A stretch of DNA of 64,000 bases from Rotaria macrura (Eukaryota; Rotifera; Eurotatoria; Philodinida; Philodinidae), in contig OENT01000033.1 of assembly GCA_900239685.1 (NCBI GenBank), forward strand, positions 62,001 to 126,000. Direction: 5' to 3'. The first letter of the stretch is position 1; the number at the start of each line of letters is the position of its first letter. The notes beneath the pieces were generated by a model. It had not been told where the DNA came from. It searched no databases and was given only the letters and a program-made list of their open reading frames with translations. Shown piece after piece: positions 57,856 through 64,000 of this stretch. Made by a program: the position numbers and the translations under genes.

Positions 57856-60150
57856 ATAAAATCTCATTATATTAACGATGCTCATATAAAACATTTTTTA
57901 ATACATCAACCACACGGATACCTACTCTCGAATAGTTACATATGATATCATCATGAGTACTTTTTTATCTATTGAAAATATATTTATGCTTATGAACATT
58001 CTCTGTTTCGAAACATTATTAACGAAATTCAGAAACATACTGCAGTCATAACCGGCAACGGAACGACGACACACATGTTTCTTTGAAAATACGAGCATAT
58101 TCTAAATTACAAGCGCTATGCACGAAGATCGACGTTGTGAATAAATGAAGTAAACGGAGTGTATAGTATTGTTAAGTTGATAAATGACATTGATTTAACA
58201 ATAGGATTGTTTATCATACTTTAATGTCTTCAAATTAAATGATATAAATGAAAATAATATCGTCGATAAGAGATGTTTGTTTTTGATGTTTCATGAAGTA
58301 AAATGAAAGTGAACATTTTCCCATGAATTTAATGGAAAGAATAACTCTTGAATAATTCCATGATAAATACTTCAAATTTCTTGGTTCTTAGTAGCCATTC
58401 AAGCAATTTTCGATATGATTTTAGAAGAAATAACCGTTCGTATGAGATAAAAGCAAATTTGAAAACGTAATTGTACAAGTAAGTAGTTCTTATTGATGTG
58501 AATTTCTGGATTGCCACATTTTTCTGAAAATAGAGAAGATGCTAATAATTTTCTCTAGCATGAAATTTTGTACTCTGAAAAATTTGCAGTTATGGCAAGG
58601 CTTCAGTTTGGGGGTCTCATCGATCTTTCTCGAAAAGTCAGAAAAATAGGTAGGACACATTTTGAAAAAGAAATTCAAGAATTGCAATACAATCAGAACA
58701 TGATAACAGATGAAACTTGTACAAAACTAAGTAAATCATGCATAGTTCATCGAAATTAGTATATTAATCTTTCTTCGAAAAGAAAATCATAGTCCCACTT
58801 TTCTCTTTTCATACGCACTCTGTAATGTCCTATTGTGTAGGGATTTTTTATTGCTCGAACATGTGGGTTTGAAATGATGCCATCTCTAAGTTCGAGATTC
58901 TCATTTTTCTCTAGTGACAATCGCATTTTTTGGCAGGGCAAAGGTCTTGCAATAAATAATTCAAAATCTACTTTCTCATACTTTTAAATATTGCATATTC
59001 ATTTCTTCAGAACTGAAACAATTAATGTGTAACACGTGTGCTCTCCTCTTATGTAAGGCTTCATTGTTATAGATATTCAGCTGACAAAAGACTTTTTAAA
59101 ATTAGACGATTTAGAATGCCAGGAAATACATCAAGAGAAGTTAGCAACTATTCATAGTCCACAAACCTATTCAATTTATGTAAAAGACAACGACCAAGAC
59201 CAATATGAATTAACAAACCTTGATGCTGCCAATAAAAAAACGAATCACTATTCGAATAACAGCGCTTATAGGACAAATTCAGCGAATTAATTAATATACG
59301 AAAGTAAGTGAGTACAAGACTTGATGTTTGCATATACACGATCAAACACTGTAGGATATTAGTAACATTGCAGTACTCGGTATAATAATTATCAGAATAT
59401 TAGTACCGTTGCAATCCCTGTAAACATTTACTAGTTGAGTTTTACATTTACTTTTCCTTCAACATTAAAGAGCTTATAAATATGAGAATAGCTTAGTTTG
59501 ATGCACCAAGTAATAAAAGACATCAAAATTATAATCAATATCACTATAGTACTTCACAATAGAGGAATTTTACGGATGACAAAGAAATTCGTTTTAAGAA
59601 TTGTACATGATCGAATTCTAGCCTTCATTAGAATGCAGTTGAGCAGTTGTTGTGATGATTTCAATAAATCTTCATGAGCACTATATATCAATTAGCAATA
59701 AAAAGAAGTATTTGAATTTCAGAGATGACTAGTAGAAAAAACAACGACTTCACGTAAATATATCTACCCTCGAGTATCATCTTACAGGCAAGATTTGTAA
59801 ATCGATCTGAATGATATAGGACTAAAAAAAAATTAACTACTACAATTCTCCAGTGAATATCGATTATAGTAAATAAATCTGAATCTAAAAATATCAATAA
59901 CAAGCAAAATACTCAAGTTACAAATCAATATTGACTTAATCATGTTTAAAAAATAAAACCAACTCTTCGCATCTATAAATATGGTTGAACTCTATACACA
60001 ATTGTCATATTGAGAAGTTTCAATCATGAATTTGAACGCTTGTCGTCTTGGATATTATGATCATTTTTCTTCTAAAAATCATTTACTATTTGATAAATTC
60101 ATTAAAATTGATAAAATGTACTTTCCATCTTTGTAGTTATAATTATTTAA

Positions 60151-62361
60151 TCAAATTCTTGGTATATAAACAAGTATGTATGCATGTTTAGTAACAATTT
60201 CTTCCTCACTGGCACATTTTTGTACAATGTGATCATCAAATAAATACCAACTTTCATTTTTACAATTTTTTGCAAACGTTGTATAATGTCCAGAAATAAG
60301 ACTTCCTGTATGATTAGAGACAGCAACTAAATCATATATGGGCAATTTAGTTTTTGTAGTGTTCCCATCATCATCATCTTCTTTTACCATGTAGTCATTA
60401 AGGTCAAGTTTATAAAGTGGAAATGAAATATGTGTATTGATTTTTTTATTGCAATGTTTATCATATCTAAATCTTTTCAATTGTATAATGAGTACATGTG
60501 GTAATGGTAAATATAGTCGTGATTTATGTTGAGCTTTCGTATGTTTTGAACATTTCAAACAATCGTAATCACCATCGAGATAATCAACACGAAAGAAATC
60601 TTGTAATAATGTGTTTAGTGTAAGATTATTTGTTGAATTCGCAGTACTATAACATTTATTGTAGGTATCAACCCATTTCGCATTCATTTCGATAGTAATT
60701 GAACTTATGGATGGCAAAGGTTCATTTTTACTCGAGCCTATATTCAATTTGTGTCGAGTTTCTTTTCGATAAATCCAGTATAGCTGACAGGCAGCTATTG
60801 GTGCTTGTGTTAAAGAACAAAGATGACCGATAAGTTGAAGAATTTGATCTGACAAATCTTCATAAGTACATTTTTGAGTGGGACAAAATAGAACAGTTGG
60901 CGGTCGGAAACGTTTACCAGTATAGCTATTCATAAATTCACATAGAATATGTTTTTCATGGGACTTCTTTTCTGGGAGTTCGAGAAAAGTAAATTCTTCA
61001 TCTTTTACATCGCGAATGTAGTCATCGGTTTCATATGAGTCTTCATAAGAATTATTAAACAATTGAACAGCCCAAATTCGTTCCCTAGTTAATTTGGGTT
61101 CATGCTCTCGTAGAAAGCAATCAATTAAATCACCGAAAGTGACGATAGATGAATCAAGTTTTGTAGATACTAGACGTTGTTCACCATCAGTTTTAAGATA
61201 AAGTATAGGTATGTTATCATCGTTGGATATGGGTAATGGTAAAAAGGTAAAAGATTCTTTTTTTTTATCAGTATACTGACATTCAACACATTTAACAGTT
61301 GATTGCAGTTGACCATAGAATAGATCAGTTATAATTGTGTTTTTCGTTGAAAATTCAGAATGAATAAGATCTAGAAAATGAACCATAAATTCCTGTGCAT
61401 CTTGTTGTCGATAACTAACGTAAACTGGTAAATTTTCTTGAATACATGCAAGTAGTGAGGATGGATTAGCAGCACTATACTGTTCGGTCCATATTTTTTT
61501 AGATAATTTTCTATATTGACTGATAATTGGCGCATTTATTTCATCGCTTAACTGCAAAATGCTATTCGTAAATTTTGGTATATTACTTAAACATTGGAAA
61601 ACACTATTCATATAACATGTACTACCTAAATTCATGAGTCCACATAAACCGGATGAGCTTGTTGAACCACAATTTTCTTCATCATACCCTATACTTATAT
61701 ATGATTTAGATTCAAAACATAACGACTCCAAAGTCTTATCATCTAGTTCACATTCGAATATCATCCAGTTATCTTTGTGCCAACGAAAGATGGGTCTACT
61801 ATTTGATAATTTATTGAGTTTTTCATAGACTTGTTTTCGTAAGTTTCTGAGGGTGGACAATGAGTTAATATATAAATCTTTATGGTTTGTTCTATTCATG
61901 GGTTTTAAACAAATACGTAACCATAATTCACGACCAACATTCGAAAGTGTTGTAGAAGGGAGCAAATGTCGATCAGATAGTTTCTCTTGTTTATAAGATC
62001 CAAAAAATATACTGGAAGGAGACTTTAATCGTAGCTGCTTGAGAGTAACTAAAAGATCTGAATTTTTAATCGATTTCCACTCGTTATCTTTTTCGTCGAA
62101 TACTTCCAAAAATATTTCTTGTGGTGGTACTGGATTTGTTAAACATTCTATTATTTTCTCTTTTAATACTTGTAAAGTATCAGATGAAGACAATTCTAAG
62201 GTCCAACAATCACTCTCCGAGCGTTTCTCTTTATATATTTTTAATTCAAGTTTGTTTTGAGATGTGGGTAATGTTGCTGTCTTTTTAGCGTTACTCTTCT
62301 TATTATGAACGTCACAGTTAGCAGATTGTAATTTAACTTCCGTATTTTGACGTTGAGCCAT
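60151..62361 (-). CDS. Ubiquitin-specific protease (USP4/11/15-like), copy 1
   Basis: Single exon, 736 residues, a cysteine protease that removes ubiquitin from substrates. The Cys box GLMNLGSTCYMNSVFQCLSN puts the catalytic cysteine at 249. QQDAQEF follows. The His box SGHYTTFAKN gives H692, and D710 in WYLFDDHIV completes the triad. Two C-x2-C pairs (CVEC and CLKC) sit in the fingers. The N-terminal 230 residues look like ubiquitin-like modules (KLELKIYKEKR..., LWLRICLKP...). A long insert between the two halves of the catalytic domain resembles the split domain of USP4/11/15, but no DUSP domain is evident. It has no introns, unlike most genes here, which could mean an old retrocopy. A related gene follows upstream on the same strand at 63191. 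Confidence 0.9.
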   Translation of the reverse strand: MAQRQNTEVKLQSANCDVHNKKSNAKKTATLPTSQNKLELKIYKEKRSESDCWTLELSSSDTLQVLKEKIIECLTNPVPPQEIFLEVFDEKDNEWKSIKNSDLLVTLKQLRLKSPSSIFFGSYKQEKLSDRHLLPSTTLSNVGRELWLRICLKPMNRTNHKDLYINSLSTLRNLRKQVYEKLNKLSNSRPIFRWHKDNWMIFECELDDKTLESLCFESKSYISIGYDEENCGSTSSSGLCGLMNLGSTCYMNSVFQCLSNIPKFTNSILQLSDEINAPIISQYRKLSKKIWTEQYSAANPSSLLACIQENLPVYVSYRQQDAQEFMVHFLDLIHSEFSTKNTIITDLFYGQLQSTVKCVECQYTDKKKESFTFLPLPISNDDNIPILYLKTDGEQRLVSTKLDSSIVTFGDLIDCFLREHEPKLTRERIWAVQLFNNSYEDSYETDDYIRDVKDEEFTFLELPEKKSHEKHILCEFMNSYTGKRFRPPTVLFCPTQKCTYEDLSDQILQLIGHLCSLTQAPIAACQLYWIYRKETRHKLNIGSSKNEPLPSISSITIEMNAKWVDTYNKCYSTANSTNNLTLNTLLQDFFRVDYLDGDYDCLKCSKHTKAQHKSRLYLPLPHVLIIQLKRFRYDKHCNKKINTHISFPLYKLDLNDYMVKEDDDDGNTTKTKLPIYDLVAVSNHTGSLISGHYTTFAKNCKNESWYLFDDHIVQKCASEEEIVTKHAYILVYIPRI

Positions 62362-63190
62362 ATAGACGAAGTGCGGTTGAATATTAAATCAAGTTTTCGA
62401 ATAAAATCTTATAGATGAGTATATCTGAAAAATTTATGAATGCTGTTTTTCTTTGTCGAATAATCTCTTTTAAACTACGACAGGCAACAGCTGCGGAGTG
62501 CCTACTGAGCAGAAATCAGAATTATGTGAATTTAGATAGTTGCTTTTGACAACGAGCTTATTATCAAATATTTAAAATTCTATTTATCAAGAGACAAACT
62601 TTACAATGGATAGCATTCTGCCATGAATTCTAAAGATTTATATTTTTATCAAACATAATGTATTCTGTTCTATTCGTATTGATCTATATCCTCATTAGAA
62701 ATCTGTTCTCTATAATGCTGCATAAATTTCTAGTAGTTACACGCGAAGTTTGTCTTCAGTTACAAATAATAGAAATTCATTGTCGAAGTCACACCTCCTC
62801 TCTAAGTCGTACTTGACATTTTATATACTGTGGATAAATAGGTAAACATCTTAATTCTTCAAAAACCCCTAAATTACGTTGATGATGAATTTTTAATCAT
62901 TTTTAGACTTGTTCTCACAGTACACGTTGTATTCAATTATTCAGATTGAACGAACATAGAATATCTTCTACGTTGCAGTTATCAACCGCAATGAAAAAAA
63001 TTAAATATTGAATTTTATAAGAAAGTTGATATTCAAAAATTTCCCTATTTCTCGTCTTACCATAAGGAGTACGATGACAACTTATACCAATTTATAATTA
63101 TAATATTTAATTACATCTGCAAAAGAAAAATATTACGAAAAAGTTTCTGCCTAGTTGTATTTTTGTGTTTGACATTAAGAAACAAATAAA
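62362..63190. other. Spacer between the two USP genes
   Basis: AT-rich, no coding signal. It holds the promoter of copy 1 and the 3' flank of copy 2. Confidence 0.5.
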
Positions 63191-64000
63191 TCAAGTAGTC
63201 GCAGTATTAGATTCTTCGACTTTTAAATATACAAGCACATAGGCATTTTTTGTCATCACAAGATCTGTACTAATTTCATGAATGCAAGTATCATTAAATT
63301 CATACCATAGTTTTGTTAATTGATTCATAGCTAGTGTTGTATAATGTCCGCTAACCAAAGTTCCTGTATGCGATGATACAGCACATAATTGATATAGATC
63401 ATGATTTGAGAGTAAATTTTCATGCTGAAATTTATAACGAACAAATACATCGATTTTTTGTGATGTACTATCGAATGGAAATCGTTTTAATTGTATGATA
63501 AGAACGGGAGGTAATGATGAACATAGTATATTTGTTTTCTGTTTCGCTTGAGAATATTTTTGACATGAATGACAATAGTATAAACCGTTTAGATTATCTT
63601 CGATACAAAAATCACTAATTAAATCTTGAAGTAGAATGGTTTTACCACGAGAATTTATTGTTGGTACTGGAAGTGGAAGAAATGTTGTTATTTCATTAGT
63701 GCTAGTATCAATAAAATTACATGATGTACATGTAACTTGTGACTGTGTATGAATATGAAAAAGTTCAGCAATTATGTTTGTTGAATTTGTTCTATGAATT
63801 GCGTTCAAAAGAGAATTCATAAATTCCTGTGAATCTTTTTGTGCATAATCAACAAATATTGAAGCCGTTTGACTAACCAATTGTTTGATATCTCGAGGGT
63901 TTACGGTAGAATATTTACCGGACCACATGGATCGTATTAAAGAAATATATGCATGCACAATATCTTGATTTTTTATTGTAAAAGGCGTTTTTTCATCTAA
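63191..64000 (-). CDS. Ubiquitin-specific protease, copy 2 (partial at window edge)
   Basis: Open frame from the window edge to the stop at 63191, 269 residues of the C-terminal catalytic part. It shows the KDSQEF block, zinc pairs CTSC and CHSC, LPPVLIIQLKRF, the His box SGHYTT and the acidic WYEFND. The catalytic cysteine and N-terminus lie beyond base 64000; the frame is open through the edge, so the true start is outside. It lacks the long insert of copy 1 but shares its LIIQLKRF and SGHYTT blocks, so the two are tandem paralogues. No introns are seen. Confidence 0.85.
   Translation of the reverse strand, partial: LDEKTPFTIKNQDIVHAYISLIRSMWSGKYSTVNPRDIKQLVSQTASIFVDYAQKDSQEFMNSLLNAIHRTNSTNIIAELFHIHTQSQVTCTSCNFIDTSTNEITTFLPLPVPTINSRGKTILLQDLISDFCIEDNLNGLYYCHSCQKYSQAKQKTNILCSSLPPVLIIQLKRFPFDSTSQKIDVFVRYKFQHENLLSNHDLYQLCAVSSHTGTLVSGHYTTLAMNQLTKLWYEFNDTCIHEISTDLVMTKNAYVLVYLKVEESNTATT

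Larger units (their letters stand above)
54927..60150. other. 5.2 kb gene-free region with decayed DNA transposons
   Basis: Contains a mariner-type relic (55388-56131) and a second inverted-repeat structure (about 56998-57855). The remainder is AT-rich with no coding signal. Confidence 0.55.

Overview
The window reads as AT-rich metazoan nuclear DNA. Its protein-coding genes have many short GT-AG introns, mostly 50-120 nt. The gene set is animal: a TDP-43 orthologue, a BLM/RecQ helicase, a CatSper-type sperm cation channel, a beta-class soluble guanylate cyclase, a PRKX/PKA-like kinase and ubiquitin-specific proteases. One further gene joins hevein-type chitin-binding modules to a double-psi beta-barrel, a combination typical of plants and fungi. 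Together with the very short introns this suggests a bdelloid rotifer (Adineta/Rotaria type). That assignment is an inference and was not tested by a search.

Layout, left to right: non-coding (1-3.1 kb); PRKX-like kinase (-); non-coding with microsatellites (4.8-9.0 kb); an SR-rich gene made of tiny phase-1 exons (+, 9.0-11.2 kb); secreted hevein/DPBB protein (+, 11.9-13.1 kb); soluble guanylate cyclase with two alternative first exons (+, 13.4-16.9 kb); two tandem intronless histidine phosphatases (+, 17.9-20.2 kb); TDP-43 (-, 20.4-22.1 kb); an 8.5 kb gene-poor stretch holding a MULE-type non-autonomous transposon and a small foldback element; CatSper1-like channel (-, 30.6-32.8 kb); a 5'-truncated RRP7 (-); a RanBP2-finger/RING protein (-); BLM helicase (-, 35.5-43.9 kb); a 284-bp divergent promoter region; the first of two paralogues with B-box-like and novel CCHH-type zinc modules (+, 44.2-46.8 kb); a non-coding gap; the second paralogue (+, 50.9-54.9 kb); a transposon graveyard including a decayed mariner with about 170-bp inverted repeats; and two tandem intronless USP genes (-, 60.2-64 kb), the second cut by the window edge.

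There is no operon and no single pathway. Genes are independent, and local duplication is the recurring theme: histidine phosphatases, USPs, the zinc-module family, the chitin-binding exons and the guanylate cyclase first exon. The observations most worth following up are the zinc-module family (CPL[ST] modules with C-x18-20-C-x11-13-H-x4-H spacing), the RING finger and PIP-box in the BLM N-terminus, the duplicated H-NOX first exon, the hevein/DPBB transfer candidate, and an intact CatSper gene if the host really is an asexual lineage. Exon models were built by hand from splice signals, frame continuity and family similarity. Most boundaries are phase-consistent to the stop codon; uncertain ones are flagged.
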